64,000 bases of DNA from Hydrogenophaga palleronii NBRC 102513 (GCF_001571225.1 NZ_BCTJ01000001.1:186001-250000); one strand, 5' to 3'. Counted from the first letter of the stretch, positions 8,914 to 19,788 are shown. The notes: generated from the letters alone by a model not told the origin. A program made the numbers and translations.

Positions 8914-11598
8914 TCAGCCTTCGAGCGTTTCGAGCAGCTCGGTCTCGATCTCGATCTGGCGCTTGTTCACCTGCAGCTGCGGGCCGCTGATGAGGAAGGT
9001 GTCTTCCACGCGCTCGCCCAGCGTGGTCACCTTGGCCAGTTGCACGTTGATGTCGTAACGCGCCAGCACCCGCGTGATGCCGTAGAGCAGGCCGGCGCGG
9101 TCGCTGGCCGACACCGACAGCAGCCAGCGCTGCGCCTTCTCGTCGGGCCGCAGGTCCACACGTGGTGTGACCGGGAAACTCTTGACGCGGCGCGACAGCC
9201 GGCCCTTGACCGGTTCGGGCAGGGCGCCGCGTTCGTCGATGGTGCGCGCGAGCTTGTTTTCCACCATGGCGATCAGCTCGCGGTAGTGGTCCGACATGGT
9301 GGGCGCGACCACCTGGAAGGTGTCGAGCGCGTGGCCGGTCAAGGTGGTGTGCACGCGCGCGTCGAGGATGCTGAAGTGCGAGCTGTCGAAGTAACCGCAG
9401 ATGCGCACGAACAGGTCGGGCTGGTCGGGTGCGTACACCAGCACCTGCAGGCCTTCGGCCTCGGGCGAGATGCGGGCGCGCACGATGCATTTGTCGAGGG
9501 CCGGCACGGCACCGTCGATGGCCTTGGGGGCTGCCTTGGCCGCGGCCTGCGCGATTTCGCGCGAGAGCACGCGCGTGTGCCAGGCGATCTCGTCGGGCTC
9601 GTGGCGCATGAAGTAACTCACGTCCAGCGTGTCCCACAGCACCTTGTGCGCCTGGTGGGGCAGGGCGTGCAGGGCCAGCATCGACAGGGCCTCGCGCTTG
9701 CGCGCTTCGATCACCGCGCCGGGGTCGGGGGCGCGGCCGCCGAGTGCGCGCAGCGTGTAGCGGTACAGGTCTTCCAGCAACTTGCCCTTCCAGGCGTTCC
9801 ACACTTTCGGGCTGGTGCCGCGGATGTCGGCCACGGTGAGCAGGTAGAGCGCGGTGAGGTAACGCTCGTTGCCCACGCGTTTGGCGAAAGCGTCGATCAC
9901 GTCCGGGTCGCTCAGGTCTTCCTTCTGCGCCATGCGGCTCATGGTCAGGTGTTCGGCCACCAGGAACTGGATCAGCCGGGTGTCTTCACGCGCAATGCCG
10001 TGCTGGTGGCAGAAGGTGCGCACGTCGCGCGCGCCGAGGTCGGAGTGGTCGCCGCCTCGGCCCTTGGCGATGTCGTGGAACAGGGCTGCGATGTAGAGGA
10101 TCCAGGGCTTGTCCCAGCCGGCGGCGAGCTGCGAACAGAACGGGTACTCGTGCGAGTGCTCGGCGATGAAGAAGCGGCGCATGTTGCGCAGCACCATCAG
10201 GATGTGCTGGTCCACTGTGTAGACGTGGAACAGGTCGTGCTGCATCTGCCCGACGATGTTGCGGAACACCCAGAGGTAGCGCCCCAGCACCGAGGTCTGG
10301 TTCATCAGCCGCATGGCGTGCGTGATGCCTTCGGGCGCCTGCAGCATCTGCAGGAACTGCGCACGGTTGACCGGGTCGGCGCGAAAGCGCGCGTTCATCA
10401 CCGGCCGGGCGTTGTAGAGCGCACGCAGCGTGCGCGCCGACAGGCCCTTGATGCCGGTGGTGGTCTGGTAAAGGTGGAAGGTCTCCAGGATGGCGTGCGG
10501 CTGCTGGAAGTACAGGTTGTCGCTCGCCACCTCCAGCATGCCGCCCTTGTCGAAGAAACGTTCGTTGAGCGGGCGCAGCCGGTCCACGCCGGCCTCGTCG
10601 CTCTGCAGGCGTTCGTGGATGTTGAGCAGCAGGATCTGGTTGAGCTGGGTCACGGCCTTGGCGGCCCAGTAATAGCGCTTCATCAGCGCTTCGCTGGCGC
10701 GGCGTGTGCCCTTGGCGCCACCGCCAACCGGCGGCTGCGCCTTGAAGCCGAAGGACTCGGCCACGGCGGTCTGCAGGTCGAACACCAGGCGGTCTTCGCG
10801 CCGGTGGGCCAACAGGTGCAGGCGGGCGCGGATCAGGCTCAGCAGGGCCTCGTTGGCCTTGATCTGGCGCGCCTCCAGCGGCGTGGCCAGGCCCTTGCGG
10901 GCCAGCTCGTCCCAGCTGCGGCCCAGGCCGGCGGCCTTGGCCACCCACAGGATGATCTGCAGGTCGCGCAGCCCGCCGGGCGATTCCTTGCAGTTGGGTT
11001 CGAGCGAGTAGGGCGTGTTCTCGAACTTGGTGTGGCGCTGGCGCATCTCCAGCGTCTTGGCGACGAAGAAGGCCTTGGGGTCCATCGCCTCGCTGAGCTG
11101 GCTGACCAGGTTGGCAAAGGCCTTCTTGCTGCCGGCGATGAGGCGGCATTCGAGCAGCGAGGTCTGCACCGTGACGTCTTTCGCCGCCTCGTCCACGCAG
11201 TCGGTGATGGTGCGCACGCTGGAGCCGATCTCCAGGCCCACGTCCCAGCAGGCGCCGATGAAGCCTTCGAGCCGGGCCTTGAGCGCGGCATCGTCGTCGG
11301 GCCGGCTGCCGTCGGGCAGCAGCACCAGCACGTCAACGTCGGAATAGGGAAAGAGTTCACCGCGGCCGTAACCACCCACCGCCGCCAGCGAACATTCGCC
11401 ACCAAAACCGGCGTTGGCCCAGAGTGCACGCAGGGTCTGGTCGGTCAGGCGCGAGAGCTGCTGCAGCGCCTTGCGCACGCCGCGCGTGGACGAACCCTGC
11501 ACGCCAAGCTCTTCGAGCAGGCGGGCCTTGTGTTCGCGGTACTGGGTCCTCAGGCTGCCGAGGTCTTGCCCGGCGGCCAATGGCACGGGCGTGGTCAC
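8914..11598 (-). CDS. glnD: [Protein-PII] uridylyltransferase / uridylyl-removing enzyme
   Basis: Nitrogen sensor that uridylylates and de-uridylylates PII proteins according to glutamine level, 894 aa. Domain order is complete: nucleotidyltransferase with GGYGRGEL and SDVDV (about residues 76-91), a linker, the HD hydrolase domain with [14 protein letters not shown] (about 504-517), and two C-terminal ACT domains (about 715-785 and 820-890). The start is GTG at 11598, one base after the map stop codon, so the two genes are cotranscribed and probably translationally coupled. Confidence 0.96.
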   Translation of the reverse strand: MTTPVPLAAGQDLGSLRTQYREHKARLLEELGVQGSSTRGVRKALQQLSRLTDQTLRALWANAGFGGECSLAAVGGYGRGELFPYSDVDVLVLLPDGSRPDDDAALKARLEGFIGACWDVGLEIGSSVRTITDCVDEAAKDVTVQTSLLECRLIAGSKKAFANLVSQLSEAMDPKAFFVAKTLEMRQRHTKFENTPYSLEPNCKESPGGLRDLQIILWVAKAAGLGRSWDELARKGLATPLEARQIKANEALLSLIRARLHLLAHRREDRLVFDLQTAVAESFGFKAQPPVGGGAKGTRRASEALMKRYYWAAKAVTQLNQILLLNIHERLQSDEAGVDRLRPLNERFFDKGGMLEVASDNLYFQQPHAILETFHLYQTTTGIKGLSARTLRALYNARPVMNARFRADPVNRAQFLQMLQAPEGITHAMRLMNQTSVLGRYLWVFRNIVGQMQHDLFHVYTVDQHILMVLRNMRRFFIAEHSHEYPFCSQLAAGWDKPWILYIAALFHDIAKGRGGDHSDLGARDVRTFCHQHGIAREDTRLIQFLVAEHLTMSRMAQKEDLSDPDVIDAFAKRVGNERYLTALYLLTVADIRGTSPKVWNAWKGKLLEDLYRYTLRALGGRAPDPGAVIEARKREALSMLALHALPHQAHKVLWDTLDVSYFMRHEPDEIAWHTRVLSREIAQAAAKAAPKAIDGAVPALDKCIVRARISPEAEGLQVLVYAPDQPDLFVRICGYFDSSHFSILDARVHTTLTGHALDTFQVVAPTMSDHYRELIAMVENKLARTIDERGALPEPVKGRLSRRVKSFPVTPRVDLRPDEKAQRWLLSVSASDRAGLLYGITRVLARYDINVQLAKVTTLGERVEDTFLISGPQLQVNKRQIEIETELLETLEG

Positions 11599-11599
11599 C

Positions 11600-12427
11600 T
11601 CAGGCCAACGCGGGCGCGGACGCGGTCACGAAGGCCGGTGCCGGCAGGCTGCCCGCCGACAGCGTGAGCACTTCGTAGCCTGTGTCGGTCACCAGCACCG
11701 TGTGCTCCCATTGCGCCGACAGGGAGCGGTCGCGCGTGACGATGGTCCAGCCGTCGCCCATCTCCTTGATGTCGCGCTTGCCGGCGTTGATCATGGGTTC
11801 GATGGTGAAGGTCATGCCGGGCTTGAGTTCTTCCAGCGTGCCCGGGCGGCCGTAGTGCAGCACCTGCGGGTCTTCGTGGAAACGCTGGCCGATGCCGTGG
11901 CCGCAGAACTCGCGCACCACCGAGAAACCATTGCCTTCGGCAAAGGTCTGGATCGCGTGGCCGATGTCACCCAGGCGGATGCCGGGGCGCACCATCACGA
12001 TGCCTTTCCACATGGCTTCGTAGGTGACCTGCGTCAGCCGGCGCGCCTGCACCGAGCAGGCGGCTTCGCCACCGATCAGGAACATGCGGCTGTTGTCGCC
12101 GAACCAGCCGTCCTTGATCACCGTCACGTCCACGTTGAGGATGTCGCCCTTCTTGAGCGGTTTCTCGTTCGGGATGCCGTGGCAGACCACGTGGTTGATG
12201 GAGGTGCAGAGGTGGCCGGGGTAGGGCGGGTAACCGCTGGGCTGGTAGCCGATGGTGGCCGAGACCGTGCCCTGTTGTTTCATGTACTCGGCCGCGAGGC
12301 GGTCGATCTCCAGCGTGGTCACGCCCGGCTGGATCAATGGGGTGAGGTAGTCCAGCACTTCGGACGCAAGGCGGCACGCCGTGCGCATGCCCGCGATGCC
12401 GGCCTCGTCTTTGTAGGTGATGCTCAT
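11600..12427 (-). CDS. map: Methionine aminopeptidase, type I
   Basis: Removes the initiator Met after deformylation; 275 aa, cytoplasmic. The five metal ligands of the pita-bread fold are seen at D100, D111, H177 (in [11 protein letters not shown]), E210 (TIEPMI) and E241 (WEHTV), with substrate-binding H83 in VCHGIP. The ATG at 12427 gives the standard N-terminus MSITYKDE. No Shine-Dalgarno sequence precedes it; instead an extended -10 element ends only 8 nt before the ATG, suggesting a leaderless mRNA. First gene of the map-glnD operon and divergent from purL. Confidence 0.96.
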   Translation of the reverse strand: MSITYKDEAGIAGMRTACRLASEVLDYLTPLIQPGVTTLEIDRLAAEYMKQQGTVSATIGYQPSGYPPYPGHLCTSINHVVCHGIPNEKPLKKGDILNVDVTVIKDGWFGDNSRMFLIGGEAACSVQARRLTQVTYEAMWKGIVMVRPGIRLGDIGHAIQTFAEGNGFSVVREFCGHGIGQRFHEDPQVLHYGRPGTLEELKPGMTFTIEPMINAGKRDIKEMGDGWTIVTRDRSLSAQWEHTVLVTDTGYEVLTLSAGSLPAPAFVTASAPALA

Positions 12428-12435
12428 GGGGCGCA

Positions 12436-12444
12436 ATTATCCCA
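12436..12444 (-). promoter_or_regulatory. Extended -10 promoter element of map (leaderless transcript)
   Basis: On the minus strand this reads TGGGATAAT, a TGn extended -10 box with GATAAT as hexamer. The hexamer ends 8 nt before the map ATG, so the expected transcription start falls at the start codon or within about 2 nt of it. The -35 region (GCCACC at 17 nt) is poor, as is common for extended -10 promoters. Confidence 0.55.
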
Positions 12445-12498
12445 CCACGCCCCACCGGGGTGGCACCGCCTGCGGCCAATGCCATGGGGGCGGCCGGG

Positions 12499-12504
12499 TA
12501 AAAT
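12499..12504 (+). promoter_or_regulatory. Probable purL -10 box with leader hairpin
   Basis: TAAAAT at 12499-12504 is a good -10 hexamer about 50 nt before the purL GTG start; no convincing -35 is seen at 17 nt. A perfect 6-bp hairpin, ACCCGG/CCGGGT with loop GCTT (12517-12532), lies in the predicted leader about 22 nt before the start codon. No PurR-like box was recognised. Confidence 0.4.
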
Positions 12505-12554
12505 CCACGCTTTTCCACCCGGGCTTCCGGGTCAACGCACCTCAGGCTCCCAAC

Positions 12555-15500
12555 GTGTCCCTGCACCTGCGCTTTTTTGAAGGCGGCAACGCCGTCAGCG
12601 ACTTCAAAGTCCAGCAGCTCCTGCCCCGTCTCGCGGGCATTTCCGACAAGATCACCGGCCTCTCGGCCCGCTTCGTGCACCTCGCCGGCTTCGATGGCGA
12701 ACCCGACGCGGCCACCGTGCAGCGCGTGGGTGAACTTCTGACTTACGGTGAACCCGCCAGCGCGGCCCATCTCAAACTGGATGAAGCCGGTGCGCCGGCC
12801 CTGCTGGTGATGCCGCGCCTGGGCACGGTCTCGCCCTGGGCCTCCAAGGCCACCGACATCGCCCACAACTGCGGCCTGGCCCTGCACCGGGTCGAGCGCC
12901 TGGTCGAGTTCCGCCTCGGCCTCAAGACGGGCCTGCTGGGCAAGAAGGCCAGCCTGTCCGAAGAGCAGTTGCGCGCCGTGGCCGAGCTGCTGCACGACCG
13001 CATGACGGAAAACGTCAGCCTCGACCGCAGCCAGGCACAGGCCCTGTTCACCGAACTGCACCCGGCTCCGATGGAGCAGGTTGACGTGCTGGGCGGCGGG
13101 CGCGCGGCGCTGGAGCAGGCCAACACCGCCTGGGGCCTGGCGCTGGCCGACGACGAAATCGACTACCTGGTGACCGCCTTCAACGGCCTGCAGCGCAACC
13201 CGACCGACGTCGAGCTGATGATGTTCGCGCAGGCCAACAGCGAACACTGCCGCCACAAGATATTCAACGCGCAGTTCACCATCGACGGCGTGGCGCAGGA
13301 CAAAAGCCTGTTCGGCATGATCCGCCACACCCATCAGCAGGCCCCGCAACACACCGTGGTGGCCTACTCGGACAACGCCTCCATCATGGAAGGCAGCGTG
13401 GTGCAGCGCTTCGTGGCGCGCGCCGGTGGCGAAACCTCGCCGGCCTACAGCAGCGAAACCGCCACCCACCACGTGTTGATGAAGGTGGAAACGCACAACC
13501 ACCCGACCGCCATCTCGCCGTTCCCCGGTGCCTCCACCGGTGCCGGTGGCGAAATCCGCGACGAGGGCGCCACCGGCCGCGGCTCCAAGCCCAAGGCGGG
13601 CCTCACCGGCTTCACCGTCGGCAAACTCTGGGGCGGCCTGAGCGACCAGCCGGGCGGCAAGCCCGAACACATCGCCAGCCCGCTGCAGATCATGACCGAG
13701 GGCCCGCTCGGTGGTGCGGCCTTCAACAACGAGTTCGGCCGGCCCAACCTGCTGGGTTACTTCCGCGAATACGAACTGGCGGTGGACGGCGTGCAACGCG
13801 GTTACCACAAGCCCATCATGATCGCCGGCGGTGTCGGCGTGATCGACGCCACGCAGACCCAGAAGATCCTGTTCCCGGCCGGCTCGTTGCTGATCCAGCT
13901 CGGTGGCCCGGGCATGAAGATCGGCATGGGCGGCAGCGCCGCCAGCTCGATGGCGACAGGCACCAACGCCGCCTCGCTCGACTTCGACTCCGTGCAGCGT
14001 GGCAACCCCGAGATCGAACGCCGCGCGCAAGAGGTCATCAACCACTGCTGGCAGCAGGGCGAGAACAACCCCATCCTGGCGATCCACGATGTGGGTGCCG
14101 GGGGCCTCTCGAACGCCTTCCCCGAACTCACCAACGACGCCGGCCGTGGCGCCCGTTTTGACCTGCGCGCCGTGCCGCTGGAAGAAAGCGGCCTGGCCCC
14201 GAAGGAAATCTGGTGCAACGAAAGCCAGGAGCGTTACGTGCTGGCCATCGCGCCCGAATCGCTGGCCACCTTCAAGGCCTTCTGCGAGCGCGAGCGTTGC
14301 CCGTTTGCGGTGATCGGTGTGGCCACTGAAGAACGCCAGCTGGTGCTGGCCGACGAGGGGGCGCAGAGCCCGGTCGACATGCCGATGAACGTGCTGCTGG
14401 GCAAACCGCCCAAGATGCACCGCGACGTGAAGACCGTGGCGCGCACCCCCGCCGCGCTGGAACTCACTGGCGTGAACCTGCAACAGGCCGTGATCGACGT
14501 GCTGAGCCACCCGACCGTGGCCTCCAAACGTTTCCTCATCACCATCGGTGACCGCACCGTGGGCGGCCTGTCGCACCGCGACCAGATGGTGGGCCCCTGG
14601 CAGGTGCCGGTGGCCGATTGCGCCGTGACCCTGGCCGATTTCCAGGGCTTCGCGGGCGAGGCCATGAGCATGGGCGAGCGCACGCCGCTGGCCGCGCTCG
14701 ACGCCGCCGCCTCCGGCCGCATGGCGGTGGCCGAGGCCATCACCAACCTGCTGGCCGCGCCGATCGAACTGCCACGCGTCAAGCTCTCCGCCAACTGGAT
14801 GGCCGCTTGCGGCGAACCCGGCGAAGACGCCGCGCTGTACGACACGGTGAAGGCCGTGGGCATGGAGCTCTGCCCGGCGCTGGGCATTTCCATCCCCGTC
14901 GGCAAGGACAGCCTGTCCATGCGCACGCAGTGGAAAGAAGGCGGCGAGACGAAGAAGGTGACCTCGCCGGTCAGCCTGATCGTGAGCGCCTTCGCCACGT
15001 TGTCCGACGTGCGCGGCACGCTCACGCCGCAACTCAACCACACGCTGGACGACACCACGCTGGTGCTGATCGACCTCGGCAAGGGCCGACACCGCATGGG
15101 CGGCAGCGTGCTGGCGCAGGTGCTGGGGCAGGGCGGTGGTGAAGCGCCCGATCTCGACGCCGCGCAAGACCTCATCAGCCTGGTGAACGCCGTCAACGCA
15201 CTGCGCGCGCAGGGCCAGATCCTGGCCTACCACGACCGCAGCGACGGTGGCCTGCTGGCCGCCGCCGCCGAAATGGCCTTTGCAGGCCAGGTCGGAGTGG
15301 CGCTCAACGTCGATCTGCTGGTCACCGAAGGCGACGGCATCAGCGACAGCCGCATGGAAATGGGCGACGCCAAGAATTGGGCCAACCAGGTCAGCGCGCG
15401 GCGCGAAGAGCTCACGCTCAAGGCGCTGTTCAGCGAAGAGCTGGGCGTGCTGCTGCAGGTGCGCACCGAAGACCGCAACGCGGTGATGCAGACCCTGCGC

Positions 15501-16565
15501 GAGCATGGCTTGAGCAAACACAGCCACTTCGTCGGCAAGACCCGCCCGGCCAGCTCCGTGATGGACGCGGGCAAGGGCCAGCTGCAGGTCTGGCGCGACA
15601 CCAAGGCGGTGTTCTCGGCCAGCCTGTTCGACCTGCAGCAGGTCTGGGACAGCGTGAGCTGGAAGATCAACCAGCAGCGCGACAACCCCGCTTGCGCCGA
15701 CGCCGAGCACTCGGCCGCCGGCCAGCCAGGCGATGCCGGCCTGCACACGCAGCTGAGCTTCGACGCCAACGACAACGTGGCCGCGCCGTTCCTGAACCTG
15801 GCACGCCCCAAGGTCGCGATCCTGCGCGAGCAGGGCGTGAACTCGCACGTGGAGATGGCCTACGCCTTCACCCAGGCCGGCTTCGAAGCCTTCGACGTGC
15901 ACATGACCGACCTGCAAAGCGGCCGCGCCAAGCTGGCCGACTTCAAGGGCGTGGTGGCCTGCGGTGGTTTCAGCTACGGCGACACGCTGGGAGCCGGCAT
16001 CGGCTGGGCGCGCAGCGTCACCTTCAACCCGGCACTGTCGGCGCAGTTCCAGAGCTTCTTCGCACGCCAGGACACCTTTGGCCTGGGCGTGTGCAACGGC
16101 TGCCAGATGTTTGCCGAACTGGCCGACATCATTCCCGGTGCCGAAGCCTGGCCGCGTTTCACCACCAACCAGAGCGAGCGTTTCGAGGCCCGCCTGTCCA
16201 TGGTGGAGGTGCTCGAATCGCCCAGCCTGTTCCTGCAGGGCATGGCCGGCAGTCGCCTGCCGATTGCGGTGGCGCACGGCGAGGGTTACGCCAACTTCCA
16301 CCACCGGGGCGATGCGGCCAGGGCGATTGCCGCCATGCGCTTCACCGACCACAGCGGTGCCGCCACCGAGGCCTACCCGTTCAACCCGAACGGCAGCCCG
16401 GGTGGCCTCACGGCCGTGACCACGGCCGACGGCCGTTTCACGGCCATGATGCCGCACCCCGAGCGCGTGTTCCGCAACATCCAGATGAGCTGGACCGACC
16501 AGAATCCGTCCGAGTACAGCGCCTGGATGCGCATCTGGCGCAACGCGCGCAAGTGGGTGGGCTGA
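12555..16565 (+). CDS. purL: Phosphoribosylformylglycinamidine synthase
   Basis: Fourth step of purine synthesis: FGAR plus glutamine and ATP to FGAM. This is the large single-chain form (1336 aa) with fused glutaminase. N-terminal and linker regions are followed by two AIRS-like ATP-binding halves; the first half contains [11 protein letters not shown] and [14 protein letters not shown]-type segments. The class-I glutaminase domain is at the C-terminus, with nucleophile C1180 in GVCNGCQ and the PHPERVFR motif at the end. The GTG at 12555 is chosen because it gives the usual start [13 protein letters not shown]; the open frame further upstream runs through the promoter. Single-gene transcription unit or start of a run with the two small genes downstream. 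Confidence 0.96.
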   Translation: MSLHLRFFEGGNAVSDFKVQQLLPRLAGISDKITGLSARFVHLAGFDGEPDAATVQRVGELLTYGEPASAAHLKLDEAGAPALLVMPRLGTVSPWASKATDIAHNCGLALHRVERLVEFRLGLKTGLLGKKASLSEEQLRAVAELLHDRMTENVSLDRSQAQALFTELHPAPMEQVDVLGGGRAALEQANTAWGLALADDEIDYLVTAFNGLQRNPTDVELMMFAQANSEHCRHKIFNAQFTIDGVAQDKSLFGMIRHTHQQAPQHTVVAYSDNASIMEGSVVQRFVARAGGETSPAYSSETATHHVLMKVETHNHPTAISPFPGASTGAGGEIRDEGATGRGSKPKAGLTGFTVGKLWGGLSDQPGGKPEHIASPLQIMTEGPLGGAAFNNEFGRPNLLGYFREYELAVDGVQRGYHKPIMIAGGVGVIDATQTQKILFPAGSLLIQLGGPGMKIGMGGSAASSMATGTNAASLDFDSVQRGNPEIERRAQEVINHCWQQGENNPILAIHDVGAGGLSNAFPELTNDAGRGARFDLRAVPLEESGLAPKEIWCNESQERYVLAIAPESLATFKAFCERERCPFAVIGVATEERQLVLADEGAQSPVDMPMNVLLGKPPKMHRDVKTVARTPAALELTGVNLQQAVIDVLSHPTVASKRFLITIGDRTVGGLSHRDQMVGPWQVPVADCAVTLADFQGFAGEAMSMGERTPLAALDAAASGRMAVAEAITNLLAAPIELPRVKLSANWMAACGEPGEDAALYDTVKAVGMELCPALGISIPVGKDSLSMRTQWKEGGETKKVTSPVSLIVSAFATLSDVRGTLTPQLNHTLDDTTLVLIDLGKGRHRMGGSVLAQVLGQGGGEAPDLDAAQDLISLVNAVNALRAQGQILAYHDRSDGGLLAAAAEMAFAGQVGVALNVDLLVTEGDGISDSRMEMGDAKNWANQVSARREELTLKALFSEELGVLLQVRTEDRNAVMQTLREHGLSKHSHFVGKTRPASSVMDAGKGQLQVWRDTKAVFSASLFDLQQVWDSVSWKINQQRDNPACADAEHSAAGQPGDAGLHTQLSFDANDNVAAPFLNLARPKVAILREQGVNSHVEMAYAFTQAGFEAFDVHMTDLQSGRAKLADFKGVVACGGFSYGDTLGAGIGWARSVTFNPALSAQFQSFFARQDTFGLGVCNGCQMFAELADIIPGAEAWPRFTTNQSERFEARLSMVEVLESPSLFLQGMAGSRLPIAVAHGEGYANFHHRGDAARAIAAMRFTDHSGAATEAYPFNPNGSPGGLTAVTTADGRFTAMMPHPERVFRNIQMSWTDQNPSEYSAWMRIWRNARKWVG

Positions 16566-16570
16566 GCAGC

Positions 16571-16843
16571 ATGGCCATCGAGCTGCCCAAAGGCACGCGG
16601 GACGAGGCCATCGCCTCGATCCAGCGTTACTTCGAGGCGAACATGGACGAGCGCATTGGCAATATCGCCGCCGGCGGCCTGCTGGGCTTCTTCCTGGAAG
16701 AGATCGCGCCCGTGGTCTACAACCAGGCGGTGGCCGACGTGCAGGAGCGCCTGCAGGCCCGCGTGTCGGAACTCGACATCGAGGTGCACGAAGACACCTT
16801 CACCTACTGGCGCAAGCGGGAGAAACCCGCCAAGGGGAGATAA
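16571..16843 (+). CDS. DUF2164 family protein
   Basis: 90-aa soluble protein whose whole length matches my memory of DUF2164: ELPKGTRDEAIASIQRYFEANMDE, then IGNIAAGGLLGFFLEEIAP and VHEDTFTYW. No catalytic motif is known. It begins 5 bp after the purL stop and ends 3 bp before the dioxygenase gene, so it is probably cotranscribed with both. The Shine-Dalgarno sequence is weak, consistent with coupling to purL translation. Function unknown. Confidence 0.85.
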   Translation: MAIELPKGTRDEAIASIQRYFEANMDERIGNIAAGGLLGFFLEEIAPVVYNQAVADVQERLQARVSELDIEVHEDTFTYWRKREKPAKGR

Positions 16844-16846
16844 GGC

Positions 16847-17686
16847 ATGGCTCGCGAATTCGATCTGCCGGCAGGCACCGCAACCGATTTCGCGAACAAT
16901 GGAGCCGTGGTGCTGCGGGGCGTTTTGAATGCGGCCGATCTGGCCCTGCTGGAACGCGGCATTGAACACAACCTCGCGCACCTGAGCCCACTCGCCCTGG
17001 TGGCCAGCGAGCCGGACGACCCGGGCCGCTTCGTCGAAGACTTCTGCACCTGGCAGGACAACCCGGCCTACCGGGAAGTGCTGTGCGACTCGGCCTTGCC
17101 CCACATCGCCACGCAGCTCATGGGCAGCCGCACCGCGCGGCTCTACCACGACCACCTGCTGGTGAAGGAGCCGGGCACGCGCCAGCCCACGCCCTGGCAC
17201 CAGGACCAGCCCTACTACAACGTGAGCGGACGCCAGAACGTGAGCTTCTGGATTCCGGTGGACCCGGTGCCGCTGGCCAGCACGCTGCGTTTCGTGGCCG
17301 GTTCACACGCCGGCACCTGGTTCATGCCACGCACCTTCCGCGACCAGCAGGCGAAATGGTTTCCCGAAGGCACGCTGGCCGAGCTGCCCGCCATCGACGC
17401 CGAACCCGCGCGTTTCCGCCAACTGGCCTGGGCGCTGGAGCCGGGCGACTGCGTGGCCTTCCACATGCTCAGCCTGCACGCCTCCAGCGGCGTCGGCCCG
17501 GGGCAGCGGCGGCGTGTGTTCTCGGCCCGCTACCTGGGCGAAGACGCGCGCCACGCACCGCGCCGCTGGCGCACCTCGCCGCCGTTTGCCGGACTGAGCG
17601 AGCGCCTGGCCGACGGCGCCGAACTCGACGATCCCCTGTTCCCCCACGTCTGGCCGCCGGCCCACCACACCGTTTCTTCACGCTGA
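16847..17686 (+). CDS. Phytanoyl-CoA dioxygenase (PhyH) family protein
   Basis: Fe(II)/2-oxoglutarate-dependent oxygenase of the PhyH family, 279 aa. The iron triad is visible as H118 and D120 in WHQDQPYYN and a distal histidine (H206 or H211) in FHMLSLHASSG. Arginines after it (GQRRRVFSARY) would bind 2-oxoglutarate. AAGGGGAGATAAG gives a strong ribosome site. Substrate unknown: family members hydroxylate very different small molecules, and the neighbours (purL, DUF2164, a DUF808 gene 12 bp downstream) give no clue. Confidence 0.85.
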   Translation: MAREFDLPAGTATDFANNGAVVLRGVLNAADLALLERGIEHNLAHLSPLALVASEPDDPGRFVEDFCTWQDNPAYREVLCDSALPHIATQLMGSRTARLYHDHLLVKEPGTRQPTPWHQDQPYYNVSGRQNVSFWIPVDPVPLASTLRFVAGSHAGTWFMPRTFRDQQAKWFPEGTLAELPAIDAEPARFRQLAWALEPGDCVAFHMLSLHASSGVGPGQRRRVFSARYLGEDARHAPRRWRTSPPFAGLSERLADGAELDDPLFPHVWPPAHHTVSSR

Positions 17687-17698
17687 AAGAACACCACC

Positions 17699-18633
17699 AT
17701 GGCCGGAGCCAGTCTGCTGACATTGCTCGACGACATCGCCACCATCCTCGACGATGTGGCGCTCATGACCAAGGTGGCAGCGAAAAAAACCGCTGGCGTG
17801 CTCGGTGACGACCTCGCGCTCAACGCCCAGCAGGTCACCGGCGTGCGCGCCGAGCGTGAGCTGCCCGTGGTCTGGGCGGTGGCCAAGGGCTCGTTCACGA
17901 ACAAGGCCATCCTGGTGCCGGCGGCGCTGCTCATCAGCGCCTTCATTCCCTGGGCCATCACGCCGCTGCTCATGCTCGGCGGCCTGTTCCTCTGCTTCGA
18001 GGGGGCCGAGAAGCTGTGGCACCACTTCGGCCCGCACAAGGCGGAAGACCAGGCGCAGAAGGCGCAGGTCAAAGCGCAACGCGTGGCCGCAGTGGCCGAC
18101 GAGCAGGTGGATCTGGTGGTGTTCGAGAAAGAGAAGATCAAGGGCGCGGTGCGCACCGATTTCATCCTCTCGGCCGAAATCATCGTCATCACGCTGGGCA
18201 CCGTGGCCGCAGCCAGCATGGGCCAGCGCGTGGCCGTGCTGGCCAGCATCGCGGTGATCATGACCATCGGCGTGTACGGCCTGGTGGCCGGCATCGTCAA
18301 ACTGGACGACCTGGGCCTCTGGCTCAACCAGCAGGCGGCGGCCTGGAAGCAGGCCGTGGGCCGCGGCATCCTGGCGGCCGCGCCCTGGCTCATGAAAACC
18401 CTGTCGGTGGTCGGCACCGTCGCCATGTTTCTGGTGGGGGCGGCATCCTGCTGCACGGCATTCCGGCGCTGGGCCATGGCATCGAGGCTTTCGCCGCCAC
18501 GCTGGGCTGGCTCGGCTCGGTGGCCTCCAGCCTGGCCGGCGCGGTGGCCGGCCTGCTCGCCGGGGCTGCCGTGCTGCTGGTGGTGAGCCTGTTCCAGCGC
18601 GTGCGCGGTGGCGGCGGCGCGGCGTCTGCCTGA
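17699..18633 (+). pseudogene. DUF808 (YedI-like) membrane protein, single-base frameshift
   Basis: The first about 247 codons encode a DUF808 protein: [20 protein letters not shown] start, [16 protein letters not shown], and several membrane segments. At a run of five G (18436-18440) the frame is lost. The next frame continues with [15 protein letters not shown] and a final hydrophobic helix, ending at TGA 18631-18633. One extra G would restore a 311-aa protein of normal length reading VGGGIL across the joint. Read as is, the product ends at 18586 with an Arg/Pro/Trp-rich tail that is clearly a frame artefact. Either a real inactivating or phase-variable indel, or a sequencing error. Confidence 0.85.
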
Positions 18634-18741
18634 GGGCCTTCGCATCCCCCTGCGGTCCCCTTTGAGGGATGGCGCCACACCCGGAGCGAGCCGTAGGCTG
18701 ACCCAGCCACCCCCGGGTGGCACGAAGGGGGGCAGGGTCGC

Positions 18742-19176
18742 ATGGATGGCATCTTCATCAGCGACCGGCGTGACGACTCGGCAGGTTATGCCGGGCTCCT
18801 GCCGCGTGCTCATGGTCATCATCGGAGACGAGTGGCTGAGCACCAGCGACGGCGCCGGCTCGACGACCCGCACGACTTCCTCCGCATCGACACCGTGACC
18901 GCGCCGCACCAGCCGACCGGCGGATACGCCGGTGGCGGCAGCGCGCCCGTCCAGCGAAGCCACGCGCACCGAGCCGGGCAGTGAGCGGAGCAGCGTGCCA
19001 CCGGCGGGCCGACGCAGGCCAGCACCGAGCCGGTGCGCATCCAGTACCTGATCTGGTACGCGCCAGACGCCAAGCGCTACGTGAAGATGCAGCGCCGCGT
19101 GCTCAGTGCCTCGGGCGCCGAGAGCGAGCGCGACGTGTTCGAGCTGGTGGCGCACCGCCGAAAAACGCGGGCTTGA
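18742..19176 (+). pseudogene. Decayed TIR-domain protein gene
   Basis: The start MDGIFISDRRDDSAGYAG is the N-terminal signature of bacterial TIR domains (normally FISYRRDD). The frame then breaks. A second frame gives VLMVIIGDEWLSTSDGAG and the first frame resumes at RRLDDPHDFLRID, so both later TIR segments survive but in different frames, with about 45 codons missing between the first two. An in-frame TGA at 18982-18984 follows, then an open C-terminal remnant (IQYLIWYAPDAKRYVKMQRRVL and on) to TGA at 19174-19176. Multiple lesions make an active product very unlikely. TIR proteins often act as NAD-consuming or signalling modules; here it is a relic. The 108 bp before it (18634-18741) hold short GC-rich inverted repeats only. 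Confidence 0.7.
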
Positions 19177-19223
19177 CGTGCATCAAGGGCACCGGGCCAT
19201 GCCCTGCCTAGACTGGCCGCACC

Positions 19224-19778
19224 ATGAACACCACAAGCCTTTCCAACCCCACCGCACTCGTGGACGCTGCACCGCTGGACGGTTTTGCCGACTGCCACGT
19301 CGGCATCATGAAACGCCTCAACGTGCTGGACCAGCTGCCGGAGCTGCTGGAGCCGGCCGCCCGCGCCCGCCGCATCGCCACCGACTCGCTGGCCTTCTTC
19401 AGCGAGGCCATCTTCGCGCACCACCTCGACGAGGAGAAAGAGCTGTTTCCTGCCGTGCTGGCCAGCGCGCAGCCGGGCGAAGAGCGCATGCGCGTGCAGG
19501 CCATGGTGGAGCGCCTGACCCGCGAGCACCGCATTCTTGAAGGCCTGTGGAAGGTGCTGGAGAAAGACCTCAAGCGCGTGGCGCGTGGGCAAGATGCCGA
19601 CCTCGACGTGGAAGAAGTGCGCGCCCTGGTGGCGGCCTACGCCAGCCACGCCACCTATGAAGAGGTGGATTTCCTGCCGCTGAGCGAAACCATCCTCGGG
19701 CGCAACGGCAACCACATGGCCGCGCTCGGCCTGTCGCTGCACCTGCGCCACGCGCCGCAGATCGCGGCGCACGTCTGA
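19224..19778 (+). CDS. Hemerythrin-like (HHE) domain protein
   Basis: 184-aa cytoplasmic helical bundle expected to bind a di-iron centre. Candidate ligands are spread in the usual order: DCHVGIMKRL, AHHLDEEKELFP, REHRILEGLW and SHATYEEVDFLPL, giving the H...HHxxEE...H...HxxxE pattern. Such proteins sense or store oxygen/NO or handle iron; no fused signalling domain is present. It stands alone, 10 bp from the convergent rlhA gene. Confidence 0.88.
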   Translation: MNTTSLSNPTALVDAAPLDGFADCHVGIMKRLNVLDQLPELLEPAARARRIATDSLAFFSEAIFAHHLDEEKELFPAVLASAQPGEERMRVQAMVERLTREHRILEGLWKVLEKDLKRVARGQDADLDVEEVRALVAAYASHATYEEVDFLPLSETILGRNGNHMAALGLSLHLRHAPQIAAHV

Positions 19779-19788
19779 CGGGAGCGCG

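Noticed and set aside
11967-16457. Very long open frame (1496 codons) opposite purL
   Set aside because: High-GC shadow of purL; His/Ala/Gly/Arg-rich translation without domains, while purL is certain on the other strand.
18016-18633. Separate 205-codon gene inside the DUF808 region
   Set aside because: Only its last about 65 codons look like protein, and they are the displaced C-terminus of DUF808; the rest is out-of-frame.
18641-18735. Possible eighth copy of the 3' structured repeat after DUF808
   Set aside because: It shares C-rich stretches and position, but the nested stem with CCGGC/GCCGG and the CTCTGG end are missing.
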